Shown here piece by piece: positions 8,181-17,117 of a stretch of DNA of 64,000 nucleotides. The number at the start of each line of letters is the position of its first letter. The stretch's first letter is position 1. The position numbers and the translations under genes are program-made. The stretch comes from Aurantibacter crassamenti (GTDB taxonomy: Bacteria > Bacteroidota > Bacteroidia > Flavobacteriales > Flavobacteriaceae): positions 2,670,126 to 2,734,125 of the forward strand of contig NZ_JAFBGM010000001.1 in the NCBI RefSeq assembly GCF_016811105.1, in the 5' to 3' direction. Under the pieces are notes generated by a model. That model was given only the letters and a program-made list of their open reading frames with translations, was not told where the DNA came from and did not search any database.

Positions 8181-8611
8181 TATTTTTGAATATTAATTGG
8201 TTCAAACCGCTTATAGCGATAGGTGAGTCCGTCTAAATTTCGCACTGTAAATTCACTTTCAGATAGGCTAACTATTTGTTCTGAGCGTTGTTCTACCAAA
8301 TTTGAACTACTATCATTTGTATAATTAATAGAATAGCCATTTTCGCTTTCTATTATTACGAACATGTCAGCATCATTTGACGTATCAAAAGTACCATCAA
8401 ATTTAGGTTGCACCTTTTTTCGATATCCTTTTTGGTCTTCTAATTTAATAAAATCGACGCTAGTATTAACGCCGTATTCTTTAGTGTTTCCATCGGGGAA
8501 AATTACTTCTGATATTTCCCAATAACCATTCAGCAAAGGAAGTTCGTTTTCAGTTAATTTGCCTTTGCATCCAAAGACAAGAATTAGTAGTAAAACGGTC
8601 AATTTTCTCAT
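8180..8611 (-). CDS. Small lipoprotein, possibly lipocalin-like
   Basis: A 143-residue lipoprotein starting MRKLTVLLLILVFGCKGK (lipobox VFGC, Cys15). The mature part begins LNGYWEISEVIFPDGNTKEY, resembling the opening of small lipocalin-like lipoproteins, followed by beta-strand-rich sequence. A longer frame exists upstream, but it lies within recF and would destroy the signal peptide, so I chose the ATG at 8611, one base after the recF stop. It sits between recF and DUF721 in one operon. The lipocalin assignment is tentative and the function is unknown. Confidence 0.75.
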   Translation of the reverse strand: MRKLTVLLLILVFGCKGKLTENELPLLNGYWEISEVIFPDGNTKEYGVNTSVDFIKLEDQKGYRKKVQPKFDGTFDTSNDADMFVIIESENGYSINYTNDSSSNLVEQRSEQIVSLSESEFTVRNLDGLTYRYKRFEPINIQK

Positions 8612-8612
8612 T

Positions 8613-9692
8613 CTACAATTTAAAAATTTTATAAGATTGATGTATATTTTTAACGATGTTCTCTGTGCGATCTGCATGCGTATCACTAAGAAAAATTTGT
8701 CCAAAATTTTCATTGTCTACTAAAGCAATGATATGGGCGACTCTATTTTCATCTAACTTATCAAAAATATCATCCAACAATAAAATAGGTGTAGTCTTTG
8801 CCTGCTCTTTAATAAAATAGAATTGCGCAAATTTTAATGCTATTAAAAACGATTTTTGCTGTCCTTGGCTACCAAATTTTTTAATAGGATGTTCTTCAAT
8901 TTCGAAACTCAAATCATCTTTATGTACCCCTACAGATGTGTATTGCAACGCTCGATCTCGTTCAATATTTTTTTCAAGTAGGGTTAACATGTTTTCTTCA
9001 GACACTTTACTTTGATAGCTTAATGAAACTTCTTCATTGCCACCAGAAATTTCTTCATATTGCTTTTTAAAAATCGGAATAAAAATGGCCATAAAAGCCT
9101 CGCGTTTTTCAAAAATTATTTGACCATATTCATTCAATTGCTCATTGTAGACTGCTAATGCTTTGGCGTCAAAAGTTCTATTTACAGCAAAGTATTTTAA
9201 AAGCGCATTACGCTGTGTTAAAACCTTATTGTATTTTAATAATGCTTCTAAATATGATTTGTCTGATTGTGATATAACGCCGTCAATAAACTTTCTACGG
9301 GTATCACTACCTTCTATAATAAGATCGCGATCAGCAGGTGAAATTATTACCAATGGCAATAAACCAATATGATCCGAAAGACGATCATATAATTTACCAT
9401 TGCGTTTGATAACTTTTTTGGCTCCTTTTTTTAAGCTGCATACAATTTTCTCACTGCGGTCTTTTAGTGTGAATTCTCCGTCAATCACAAAAAACTGTTC
9501 GCCATGTTTGATATTCTGGCTACTAATTGGGTTGAAATAACTTTTGCCGAAAGCAAGGTGATAAACAGAATCTAAAATATTGGTTTTGCCGATGCCATTT
9601 GCCCCTACAAAACAGTTGATTTTCGCATCAAACTCAAAATCAGATGAGTCAAAATTCTTGTAATTAAGTAGCGAAAGTTTGTCGAGACGCAT
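8613..9692 (-). CDS. recF: DNA replication and repair protein RecF
   Basis: RecF binds gapped DNA and, with RecO and RecR, loads RecA at single-strand gaps. The 359-residue product has the SMC-like ATPase layout: Walker A GANGIGKT (residues 30-37), the RecF signature around [14 protein letters not shown] signature [17 protein letters not shown] (about 265-281) and Walker [15 protein letters not shown]. Length is normal. It heads an operon with a small lipoprotein and the DUF721 gene and diverges from the TPR protein gene. Confidence 0.96.
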   Translation of the reverse strand: MRLDKLSLLNYKNFDSSDFEFDAKINCFVGANGIGKTNILDSVYHLAFGKSYFNPISSQNIKHGEQFFVIDGEFTLKDRSEKIVCSLKKGAKKVIKRNGKLYDRLSDHIGLLPLVIISPADRDLIIEGSDTRRKFIDGVISQSDKSYLEALLKYNKVLTQRNALLKYFAVNRTFDAKALAVYNEQLNEYGQIIFEKREAFMAIFIPIFKKQYEEISGGNEEVSLSYQSKVSEENMLTLLEKNIERDRALQYTSVGVHKDDLSFEIEEHPIKKFGSQGQQKSFLIALKFAQFYFIKEQAKTTPILLLDDIFDKLDENRVAHIIALVDNENFGQIFLSDTHADRTENIVKNIHQSYKIFKL

Positions 9693-9777
9693 TTTTTAAA
9701 GTGTTTTTTGAAGATAAGGGTGTGCAAATTATCGAAAAATAACGGATAAATTCATCTCTGGTTTTCGATAAAAACTT

Positions 9778-9785
9778 TATTTTTG
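9778..9785 (+). promoter_or_regulatory. Candidate -7 element for the TPR protein-ribH operon
   Basis: TATTTTTG matches TAnnTTTG and lies 20 bases before the ATG at 9806. The -33 region offers only CTG at 9758-9760, so the upstream half is imperfect. Confidence 0.4.
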
Positions 9786-9805
9786 CGCGATAATCAAAAA
9801 TTCTA

Positions 9806-10573
9806 ATGGCAACATACAAGAAAAGAGGGGACAAACCTAAAAATAAAGTTGAAGAACAACAGCTTGATACACAAGAAAGTACTACTGCTGAAGTATTTAG
9901 CACATTAGACGAAAGTGCTTCTAGAACGGAAGCCTGGGTAGCTAAAAACCAAAACTATATTTTAGGTATAATTGGTGTAATTGCGGTAGGTGTTCTTGGT
10001 TATTTGGCGTACAACCAGTTTGTACAAGGCCCAAAAGAAGCGAATGCAGCAAATGAAATGTATTATCCTCAACAATATTTTGATGAGGCATTGAGTAATA
10101 CAACAGCTAAAGATTCACTTTTTAATCTTGCGCTTAACGGTGGTGAAGGTAAATACGGGTTTTTAGATATAATTGATGAGTATGCGGGTACAAAATCTGC
10201 TAATCTTGCAAATTATTCTGCAGGTATGGCATATTTGAATATGCAGAAATACCAAGAAGCAATAGGTCATCTTGAAAAATTTTCATCAGAAGATGCAATT
10301 CTCGGTGCTTTAGCTAAGGGTGGTTTAGGTGATGCGTTTATGCAATTAAATCAACCTGGTGATGCACTTGGTTATTATGAAAGTGCAATGAATCATAGCC
10401 TTAACGATTATACAACACCTAAATTTTTATACAAAGCAGGTGTTGCAGCTTTAGAATTAGGACAAAAAGACAAAGCACTTCAGTATTTTGAAAGAGTAAA
10501 AAATGATTTTTCAAAATCTGACGAAGCTAGTACAATTGATGCTTTTATAGGTATGGCTAAAAGTGGTAAATAA
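9806..10573 (+). CDS. Membrane-anchored tetratricopeptide repeat protein (YfgM-like layout)
   Basis: A 255-residue protein with a hydrophilic N-terminus of about 48 residues, one membrane helix (about 50-69) and a C-terminal part made of TPR-like helical pairs. Examples are SAGMAYLNMQKYQEAIGHLEK, GLGDAFMQLNQPGDALGYYE and AGVAALELGQKDKALQYFERVK. This architecture resembles YfgM-type proteins, which act as membrane-bound scaffolds or periplasmic chaperone partners. That role is an analogy only. It is followed 6 bases later by ribH, so the two are co-transcribed. Confidence 0.85.
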   Translation: MATYKKRGDKPKNKVEEQQLDTQESTTAEVFSTLDESASRTEAWVAKNQNYILGIIGVIAVGVLGYLAYNQFVQGPKEANAANEMYYPQQYFDEALSNTTAKDSLFNLALNGGEGKYGFLDIIDEYAGTKSANLANYSAGMAYLNMQKYQEAIGHLEKFSSEDAILGALAKGGLGDAFMQLNQPGDALGYYESAMNHSLNDYTTPKFLYKAGVAALELGQKDKALQYFERVKNDFSKSDEASTIDAFIGMAKSGK

Positions 10574-10579
10574 GCACTA

Positions 10580-11062
10580 ATGGCTACAGCGAATAAAAAT
10601 CTATCATTTTACGATAAAAATAAAATTCCGAATGCGAAGTCTCTTCGATTCGGAATTGTTGTTTCTGAATGGAACGATGAAATAACGGAAGGCCTTTTTT
10701 CTGGTGCTGAAGCTGCGCTTTTAGATTGTGGGGCTCAGACTGAAAACATCATTAGGTGGAATGTACCTGGAAGCTATGAATTGACCTATGGCTGTAAAAA
10801 AATGCTCACCTCCAATGAAGTTGATGCCGTAATTGCAATTGGTAGCGTAATTCAGGGTGAAACCAAACATTTTGATTTTGTATGTAGTGGCGTTGCTCAG
10901 GGCATTAAAGATTTAAATGTAAAATATGATACTCCGGTAATTTTCTGTGTTCTTACAGATAATAACATGCAACAAGCCATTGATCGCAGTGGTGGTAAGC
11001 ATGGTAATAAAGGTGCAGAAGCGGCAATTGCTGCTATTAAAATGGCAACTTTAGGAGCTTAA
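10580..11062 (+). CDS. ribH: 6,7-dimethyl-8-ribityllumazine synthase
   Basis: RibH condenses 5-amino-6-ribitylaminouracil with 3,4-dihydroxybutanone phosphate to lumazine, the penultimate riboflavin step. The 160-residue product shows FGIVVSEWNDEIT, the WNVPGSYELTYG substrate loop and AIGSVIQGETKHFDFVC with His97, the general acid/base. It ends with DNNMQQAIDRSGG and the usual helical tail. No other riboflavin gene is in the window. Confidence 0.96.
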   Translation: MATANKNLSFYDKNKIPNAKSLRFGIVVSEWNDEITEGLFSGAEAALLDCGAQTENIIRWNVPGSYELTYGCKKMLTSNEVDAVIAIGSVIQGETKHFDFVCSGVAQGIKDLNVKYDTPVIFCVLTDNNMQQAIDRSGGKHGNKGAEAAIAAIKMATLGA

Positions 11063-11193
11063 TAGCAACTTAGAATCTTAAGTTTTAACTTGCTAAGACT
11101 GCAGATTCAGTGCTTTCTTACCCAATATACTTTGTAAAACTTACTATTAACAAAATTTGGCTGTTGAAATACGGCATATTTTTTGATTTTAAT

Positions 11194-11201
11194 TAACTTT
11201 G
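11194..11201 (+). promoter_or_regulatory. Candidate -7 element for the mutL operon
   Basis: TAACTTTG matches TAnnTTTG and ends 6 bases before the ATG at 11208, implying a leader of only a few bases. No TTG at the usual -33 spacing was found. Confidence 0.4.
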
Positions 11202-11207
11202 GAATCT

Positions 11208-11507
11208 ATGAGTTTTCTTAGAAAATTTACGAAGTTAGGTAAGAACAAGACGTTCGATTATTCTCCGCGTTACTATGACGATAAGGGGGAAGGTAGTCCG
11301 TATAAGTTAGAACACCGATTTGATAAGTATAGAACTACAGCTCATGTAACTAGAGGTCTCAAGGGTAAATTTGGCAATGCAATAGAAGATATGCGCAAAG
11401 AAGGTGATAAAAACCTGAGGTTGCGAATGATTGTAATTATAGCAATTTTGCTTTTTGCTTTTCTATATGTTATAGATTTTGATATTTCTATATTTTTTCC
11501 GCAATAA
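11208..11507 (+). CDS. Small conserved membrane protein upstream of mutL
   Basis: A 99-residue protein: a long basic hydrophilic N-terminus (MSFLRKFTKLG, then many Lys/Arg/Tyr) and a single C-terminal membrane helix (about residues 75-93, MIVIIAILLFAFLYVI). That suggests a tail-anchored inner-membrane protein facing the cytoplasm. I do not recognise a characterised family. The start is the ATG at 11208, since an alternative TTG at 11199 overlaps the candidate -7 element. Its stop overlaps the mutL start by one base (TAATG). Confidence 0.72.
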   Translation: MSFLRKFTKLGKNKTFDYSPRYYDDKGEGSPYKLEHRFDKYRTTAHVTRGLKGKFGNAIEDMRKEGDKNLRLRMIVIIAILLFAFLYVIDFDISIFFPQ

Positions 11508-13348
11508 TGGCAGATATCATAAAACTTTTGCCTGACCATGTTGCGAATCAAATTGCTGCAGGTGAGGTTGTTCAAAGACCTGCTTCTGTTGTAAAAGAGC
11601 TGTTGGAAAATGCTATTGATGCGGGGGCAAGTACTATAAAACTTATCGTAAAAGAAGGTGGTAAAACCTTAATTCAGGTTGTAGATGACGGTATTGGCAT
11701 GAGTGTTACTGATGCTCGTTTAAGTTTTGAACGACATGCTACATCAAAAATTCAAAGTGCAGAAGATCTTTTTAAATTAGGTACAAAAGGCTTTCGTGGT
11801 GAAGCATTGGCATCAATTGCGGCCATAGCACATGTTGAAATGCAAACGAAGCCTGAACAAGATGAAATAGGTACACATTTAAAAATTGAAGGAAGTAAGA
11901 TTATTTTTCAAGAAACTTGCGCTACACCTAAGGGTACTTCAATTTCAGTAAAACATTTATTTTTCAATATTCCGGCTCGGCGAAATTTTTTGAAGTCGAA
12001 TCAGGTAGAATTACGACATATCACCGATGAGTTTCATAGGGTAGCTTTAGCACATCCGCAGATAGCTTTTCAATATTATTATAACGGCAGTGAGTTGTTT
12101 AATTTACCTAGCTCTAATTTAAGACAGCGTATTGTTGGTGTTTTTGGCACACGTGCAAATCAAAAATTAGTGCCTGTTGAAGAAGAAACACAGGTTGTCA
12201 AAATTTCTGGTTTTATTAATAAACCTGAATTTGCTAAGAAGAGTAGGGGTGAGCAGTTTTTCTTTGTCAATAATCGTTTTATTAAAAGTCCGTATTTGAA
12301 TCATGCTATAGTAGCGGCTTTTGAGGGACTCATAAAATCAGGTACACACCCTGGTTATTTTTTATATTTAGATGTAGATCCAGGTAGTATTGATATCAAT
12401 ATTCATCCTACAAAAACCGAAGTTAAGTTTGATGATGAACATACACTTTATGCAATTATCAGGTCAACTGTAAAACATAGTTTGGGTCAGTTTAGTGTGG
12501 TTCCTGCACTTGATTTTGAACAAGATCAAAATCTTGAAGTACCGTATTCATATACTAATAAAGGAGCTGAAATTCCGAAGGTTGAAGTAGATTCAGCTTA
12601 TAATCCATTTGCAGAAAGTAAAAGTAATACCGCGCAAATGCCTCGAAAAAAATCAACAAAAGGTTGGGAAAGTCTTTATGTAGGTCTTGAATCAAAAGTG
12701 GGGCAAGATGTTGATTTTAGTAGTTTGAGTTTTGAGTCAGAAACAATAACAGGATCTGTTTTTGAAAACGACGAAGATGAATTATTATCAGTAAGTACCA
12801 CCTTTCAATTACATAGAAAGTATGTGGTAACTACTGTTCGGTCAGGTATGTTAATTATTGATCAAGGTAGAGCGCATCAGCGTGTATTGTATGAGCGTTT
12901 CTTAAAGCACGGTACCTCGGCAGATGCCGTGAGCCAACAATTATTATTCCCCTTAGAATTAAGTTTTACGAAAAACGAGATTGGCGAATTAGCTTTAATA
13001 AAAGAAGATTTACACGCGTTGGGTTTTGCCTTTGGTGAATTAAATGACGAATCTGTGCAGATAAAAGGTGTGCCTGTTTCCATGACGGAAACCGACGTAG
13101 CACAAGTGTTAGATCAGCTTTTAACCGACTTTAGAGAACAAACTGTAGGTGAGAGTTTTTCGCAAACTGATCGGTTGTCAAAATCATTAAGCAAGGCTTT
13201 GGCAATTAAAACTGGTGATCAATTAGATCAAGATTCGCAGTTGGCGTTGGTTAATGATTTATTTGCATGTAAAGAAACAACGGTAAGTCCATTTAATAAA
13301 AGAATTTATATTACAATTACAGAGAACGATATTTCTAATAAATTTTAA
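11507..13348 (+). CDS. mutL: DNA mismatch repair protein MutL
   Basis: MutL couples MutS mismatch recognition to strand removal. The 613-residue product has the GHKL ATPase motifs ELLENAIDAGA (32-42), DDGIGM and GTKGFRGEALASI, then the transducer domain, a variable linker and a C-terminal dimerisation domain. In the C-terminal domain the place of the endonuclease motif DQHA(x)2E(x)4E is occupied by DQGRAHQRVLYE (from Asp452). The usual CPHGRP near the end reads SPFNKR. The metal-binding residues are thus mostly changed, so nicking activity is doubtful. It is coupled to the small membrane gene upstream and followed 3 bases later by a rhomboid gene. Confidence 0.96.
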   Translation: MADIIKLLPDHVANQIAAGEVVQRPASVVKELLENAIDAGASTIKLIVKEGGKTLIQVVDDGIGMSVTDARLSFERHATSKIQSAEDLFKLGTKGFRGEALASIAAIAHVEMQTKPEQDEIGTHLKIEGSKIIFQETCATPKGTSISVKHLFFNIPARRNFLKSNQVELRHITDEFHRVALAHPQIAFQYYYNGSELFNLPSSNLRQRIVGVFGTRANQKLVPVEEETQVVKISGFINKPEFAKKSRGEQFFFVNNRFIKSPYLNHAIVAAFEGLIKSGTHPGYFLYLDVDPGSIDINIHPTKTEVKFDDEHTLYAIIRSTVKHSLGQFSVVPALDFEQDQNLEVPYSYTNKGAEIPKVEVDSAYNPFAESKSNTAQMPRKKSTKGWESLYVGLESKVGQDVDFSSLSFESETITGSVFENDEDELLSVSTTFQLHRKYVVTTVRSGMLIIDQGRAHQRVLYERFLKHGTSADAVSQQLLFPLELSFTKNEIGELALIKEDLHALGFAFGELNDESVQIKGVPVSMTETDVAQVLDQLLTDFREQTVGESFSQTDRLSKSLSKALAIKTGDQLDQDSQLALVNDLFACKETTVSPFNKRIYITITENDISNKF

Positions 13349-13351
13349 TAG

Positions 13352-14101
13352 ATGAATTTTCAAATTACAGATACTGTAAAACATTTGCTAATTATAAATG
13401 TGCTCTTTTTTGTGGCCACTCAAATTTATGGTGATCAAATGTATCAATGGTTTGCACTGTGGTTTCCTCAGAATGCAAATTTTGGTTTTTGGCAGATTGC
13501 TACGCACATGTTTATGCACGGTGGCTTTTCACATATCTTGTTCAACATGTTTGGTCTGTGGATGTTTGGTACGCCTGTAGAACGTAGTTTAGGCAAGAAC
13601 AAGTTTATATTTTTGTATTTCTCTGCAGGTTTAGGAGCAGTACTATTTCAATTGGGTTATTATTATTTCAATTACCTTCCTGCTTTTACTGAATTGGTTG
13701 ATTCTGGTTTAACAGGATTACAAGTGATTGATATGCTGACAACAAATCAGACCAATGTAGAATTAGTGGGTAATCAATTGGCATTATTGCAAGAGTTATA
13801 TCCTATTTATAATGCCTCAATGGTAGGAGCTTCTGGATGTATTATGGGTATTTTAGCAGCTTTTGGCATGATGAACCCAAATGCTGAATTAATGATGATA
13901 TTTTTACCCATTCCAATAAAAGCTAAATATTTTATACCAGGTATTATTTTGTTAGATGTTATTTCTGCCGTTAGTGGACAGTCCTTTTTTAGTCCTAGTA
14001 ATACGGCTTATATGGCCCATGTTGGCGGCGCAATTATTGGTGCTATAATGATGTGGTTTTGGAAAAAAAATAGTTTTAATGATAGACGATGGGACCGTTA
14101 A
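13352..14101 (+). CDS. Rhomboid family intramembrane serine protease (first of two)
   Basis: A 249-residue polytopic membrane protein of the rhomboid family, which cleaves substrates within the membrane. Seen: HMFMHGGFSHILFNMFGLW, the catalytic GASG with Ser161 and the catalytic His223 in YMAHVGGAIIGA. The fold is complete, with six or so hydrophobic segments and a loop insertion (about 108-150) between core helices. It follows mutL by 3 bases and precedes a second, diverged rhomboid by 94 bases. Substrates are unknown. Confidence 0.93.
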   Translation: MNFQITDTVKHLLIINVLFFVATQIYGDQMYQWFALWFPQNANFGFWQIATHMFMHGGFSHILFNMFGLWMFGTPVERSLGKNKFIFLYFSAGLGAVLFQLGYYYFNYLPAFTELVDSGLTGLQVIDMLTTNQTNVELVGNQLALLQELYPIYNASMVGASGCIMGILAAFGMMNPNAELMMIFLPIPIKAKYFIPGIILLDVISAVSGQSFFSPSNTAYMAHVGGAIIGAIMMWFWKKNSFNDRRWDR

Positions 14102-14195
14102 TTTTTATAGTTAACGTATAAATTGATACAAAGCAGTTTTGATTGATGTATTATTATCGATTAATAAATTGAGGGAAATAGCAGAGAAGAAATAA

Positions 14196-15077
14196 ATGAA
14201 TACAGGCGGACTAGGATATAAATACACCACATTAAGCATTGCTGAAAAGCTAATTGCAATCAACGTTTTGATTTATATAGTCAACGCATTGATACCATTT
14301 TTGTTAGGCCTGCCAAAGAATGGTATTGACCGCTGGTTTGAATTGCCTAAGGAGTTTTTTGATTTTTTGAGTCAACCGTGGTCGCTTATAACGTATTCCT
14401 TTTTTCATGGTAGTTTAATGCATCTCTTGTTTAATATGCTGCTATTGTATTTTTCTGGACGCATATTCTTGAATCTTTTTAATCATCGAAAGTTTGTCAA
14501 TGTATATTTCTTAGGAGTAATTGCAGGGGGACTTTTATTTATGTTCAGTTATAATGTAATGCCCGGTCTATTGGGTATTGCCACTTCTGGAATAATTGGT
14601 GCTTCAGCCGGTGTTACAGCTGTGCTAATATTTATCTGTACCTACATGCCCAATCAAGAAGTACGTGTGATTTTTTTTAATATAAAGTTGTGGTATTTAG
14701 GTGCTTTTGTTGTGTTGTCAGATTTAATACAGATTCCGTACGGCACTAATGCAGGGGGTCATATTGCACATTTAGGTGGTGCACTTTTAGGCTATATGTA
14801 TGCAAGACAATTGGCTAATGGCAAAGATATTGGAGAAGGATTTTCTAGACTTGTTGATGGTATAACTAATATGTTCAAAGGAAAAGAAAAAAAGGCACCA
14901 ATGAAAACGGTATATAAAAAACAAAAAGCTTCTCCGGCGAAAAAAACGGTCAATTACGAAAAGGAAAGTCATCAGCGTAAAATTGATTCTATTTTAGATA
15001 AAATAAGTAAGTCCGGATACGAGAGTCTTTCGAAGGCAGAAAAAGATTTCTTGTTTAAGGCAGGTAAAGAAGATTGA
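14196..15077 (+). CDS. Rhomboid family intramembrane serine protease (second of two) with charged C-terminal tail
   Basis: A 293-residue rhomboid with SFFHGSLMHLLFNMLLLYFSG, catalytic GASAG with Ser137 and His192 in GGHIAHLGGALLGY. After the membrane core (to about residue 205) comes a basic cytoplasmic tail of about 85 residues with KGKEKKAPMK and a final helical segment ESLSKAEKDFLFKAG. The same kind of short ending occurs in other Bacteroidota rhomboids. It differs enough from its neighbour to be an old paralogue rather than a fresh duplication. The EEP-family gene begins 4 bases after its stop. Confidence 0.93.
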   Translation: MNTGGLGYKYTTLSIAEKLIAINVLIYIVNALIPFLLGLPKNGIDRWFELPKEFFDFLSQPWSLITYSFFHGSLMHLLFNMLLLYFSGRIFLNLFNHRKFVNVYFLGVIAGGLLFMFSYNVMPGLLGIATSGIIGASAGVTAVLIFICTYMPNQEVRVIFFNIKLWYLGAFVVLSDLIQIPYGTNAGGHIAHLGGALLGYMYARQLANGKDIGEGFSRLVDGITNMFKGKEKKAPMKTVYKKQKASPAKKTVNYEKESHQRKIDSILDKISKSGYESLSKAEKDFLFKAGKED

Positions 15078-15081
15078 CACA

Positions 15082-16107
15082 ATGAAGAAATTGTCCTTTA
15101 TAAATAAGGTCATCTTTACCATAAATGTATTAGTAGCCCTGCTATTACTAATGGCATGTTTATGTCCGTTTGTTTCTGTTAGTACTATTTCTTTCTTACC
15201 ATTTCTAGGTTTAGCATCACCCGTATTAGTTATCGTAAACCTTATCTTTTTAATGTATTGGCTTTTACAATTTAAGAGACAATTTACACTTTCTTTCTTT
15301 GTCTTACTTCTAGGGTATTTTACATTGGGCACTTTTATACGATTTGGAGATAATTCAAAAGAAGAATTGAAAACCGACTTAACAATTTTGAGTTATAATG
15401 TACGCGGATTAAATAAGTTTGAAGATATTGAGAGTAACACCGTATTCGAGGATATAGAGTCTTTAGTTGAAAATAGTGGTGCTGATATAGTTTGTCTTCA
15501 AGAATCAGCTAACGCCTATACAATGCGGAGTTTTGATTATCCACATAAATATGCTTCAGAAAGGCCGACTGGTGAAATTAAAACATCATTAAGTATATTT
15601 TCTAAATACCCAATTATTAAGGCTGAAACATTGTATTTTCCAAATACCGTAAATAATGCATGTTATGTAGATGTTTTGGTACAGAATGATACGATACGGG
15701 TGTATAGCTTACACATGCAATCACTAGGTATAACCCCTGGCAGTGGTATCATAAGAAAGAGTTCTTCTCAGAAATTATACAAGAAACTAACTTCAAAGTT
15801 TGAAAAGCAAGAGAAGCAGGCATCTATTATTGCGGAACATAGTAAATCTGTTTCTTATAAAACTATTATTTGTGGAGACTTCAATAATAACCAGTATTCT
15901 AGGACGTACAACTTAATTAAAGGGAATAAAAAAGATACTTTTGATGAAGTTGGTCAAGGTTACGGTAGAACCTTTAATTTTCATCGAATACCTGTTCGAA
16001 TTGATTTCATCTTAGCTGACCCTAGATTTGAGGTTGTAACTCATAAGAATTTTAATGAAGTGTACTCCGATCACTTTCCAATTATGGCATCATTCCGTTT
16101 AAATTAA
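15082..16107 (+). CDS. Endonuclease/exonuclease/phosphatase (EEP) family protein with membrane anchor
   Basis: A 341-residue protein with two to three N-terminal membrane helices (about residues 9-75), then an EEP domain. The domain has LTILSYNVRGLN (about 97-108), VCLQESA with the metal-binding Glu, ICGDFNN and the terminal YSDHFPIMASF with the catalytic Asp-His pair. These residues suggest an active metal-dependent phosphoesterase facing the periplasm or cytoplasm; the substrate (nucleic acid, lipid or sugar phosphate) cannot be told. It is the last gene of the mutL-rhomboid operon and overlaps the convergent DUF6122 gene by 9 bases. Confidence 0.88.
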   Translation: MKKLSFINKVIFTINVLVALLLLMACLCPFVSVSTISFLPFLGLASPVLVIVNLIFLMYWLLQFKRQFTLSFFVLLLGYFTLGTFIRFGDNSKEELKTDLTILSYNVRGLNKFEDIESNTVFEDIESLVENSGADIVCLQESANAYTMRSFDYPHKYASERPTGEIKTSLSIFSKYPIIKAETLYFPNTVNNACYVDVLVQNDTIRVYSLHMQSLGITPGSGIIRKSSSQKLYKKLTSKFEKQEKQASIIAEHSKSVSYKTIICGDFNNNQYSRTYNLIKGNKKDTFDEVGQGYGRTFNFHRIPVRIDFILADPRFEVVTHKNFNEVYSDHFPIMASFRLN

Positions 16108-16410
16108 CCAGCAATCGGTTAAGTCGGCCAACATATGAATTAATAGTGCTAAGCCAATAATTCTAGTCTTCTTGATAAACAGCAATATAAAATAGATTGC
16201 TATGGCCCAATAGGTGTGAAGCGGGTGAAAACCAATACTGCATCGGTTTGGTGAAAAAATAGGATCTGCAAGAAGATGGTCAACATCTATTAGTATTCCT
16301 GCAAGTAAAATCAAAATAACCTGAGTTCTTTTTTCCTTCGGAAAAAATAGAAGTCCAATTGCAATCGGAACAATAAAATGTATTCCGTAATGTAATAGAA
16401 ATCTAAGCAT
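16099..16410 (-). CDS. DUF6122 family small membrane protein
   Basis: A 103-residue protein of four hydrophobic segments with polar motifs: LLHYGIHFIVPIAIG at the N-terminus, then GILIDVDHLLADPIFSPNRCSIGFHPLHTYWA and an end with LIHMLADLTDCW. The DVDHL and HPLHT residues resemble metal-binding positions in membrane-bound metal-dependent hydrolases (YdjM-like), but catalysis is unproven. Its start overlaps the WbqC gene by 8 bases, so they share a transcript. Its end overlaps the convergent EEP gene by 9 bases. Confidence 0.8.
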   Translation of the reverse strand: MLRFLLHYGIHFIVPIAIGLLFFPKEKRTQVILILLAGILIDVDHLLADPIFSPNRCSIGFHPLHTYWAIAIYFILLFIKKTRIIGLALLIHMLADLTDCWLI

Positions 16411-17035
16411 CGAAAAAGCTTAAATCTTGAGATTTTAAATACTGAACTGAGTTTGGCCCTTCGTTAAATAAAAGATCAAGAATACTTCTATTTTCTAGAA
16501 AGTCATTTCTATCACTAAAAACTTGTTCATATTTACGCTGTGAAAACTCTCTTTTTTTTCTAGCATTAACCAAAAACCGAGCATCCAAAAACCCATCAGG
16601 GGCTTTCTCATATTGAGTGGTCATGTTAATTGAAGATTCAAGTTGTAGGCACTCTAAAATTGTGGTTGTAGTTTTAATATTATAATCAAGTAATAAATCA
16701 AAGGTATTGTTATAGAGAGGAGCTATTTCATCTTCATAGAATTCAAAATAGGGTGAAGTACGATAGGCTGTCTGTAACGTACGCCAATGTTGTCTTTGCC
16801 ATTCATAACTATTTTCAATTTGCACATCTTTGTACTTCTGTCTACCTTGTTTTCCGCCAACATGTTTTATAGGAATACTGAGTAAATGATGCCCTTGATC
16901 GTTGCAAATTTCACATCGATTTCTATACGTTTGTTTTTGAAAATTATCTTCAACTTCCCAAACAACATCATTTTGAATTAATGTTGCAAAGCTTAAAATA
17001 TTTGGAAAATATGTAGGGTGTAAAAGAGTTTTCAC
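16403..17035 (-). CDS. WbqC family protein
   Basis: A 210-residue member of the WbqC family, found near O-antigen and other glycan genes and of unsettled function. Diagnostic segments: HPTYFPNILSFATLIQNDVV at the start, QKQTYRNRCEI, LLSIPIKHVGGKQGRQKYKD, then WQRQHWRTLQTAYRTSPYFEFY. The start is GTG at 17035. It lies 82 bases downstream of lepB on the same strand, and in my recollection this neighbourhood is common in flavobacteria. Confidence 0.88.
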   Translation of the reverse strand: MKTLLHPTYFPNILSFATLIQNDVVWEVEDNFQKQTYRNRCEICNDQGHHLLSIPIKHVGGKQGRQKYKDVQIENSYEWQRQHWRTLQTAYRTSPYFEFYEDEIAPLYNNTFDLLLDYNIKTTTTILECLQLESSINMTTQYEKAPDGFLDARFLVNARKKREFSQRKYEQVFSDRNDFLENRSILDLLFNEGPNSVQYLKSQDLSFFDA

Positions 17036-17117
17036 TGATTAAATTAAATATTTATTAACTAAGCCAAAAAGAGATATTGTGCTTTTTAGTAAACCAAATT
17101 TAAAATTTCTACGGGGT

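Noticed and set aside
8612-8713. Longer form of the small lipoprotein starting inside recF
   Set aside because: The extension would place 34 residues before a clear lipoprotein signal peptide; the ATG at 8611 directly after the recF stop fits better.
11063-11193. Terminator after ribH
   Set aside because: Short complementary pieces (TAGCAA with TTGCTA, ACTTA with TAAGT) exist near 11063-11096, but there is no T-run and the stem is weak.
13352-15077. Recent tandem duplication of rhomboid genes
   Set aside because: Only the catalytic motifs agree; loop lengths, tails and most residues differ, so these are old paralogues.
17040-17117. Hairpin after lepB
   Set aside because: AAAAAG and CTTTTT can pair around a 10-base loop, but the stem is A/T only with an interrupted base, too weak to call.
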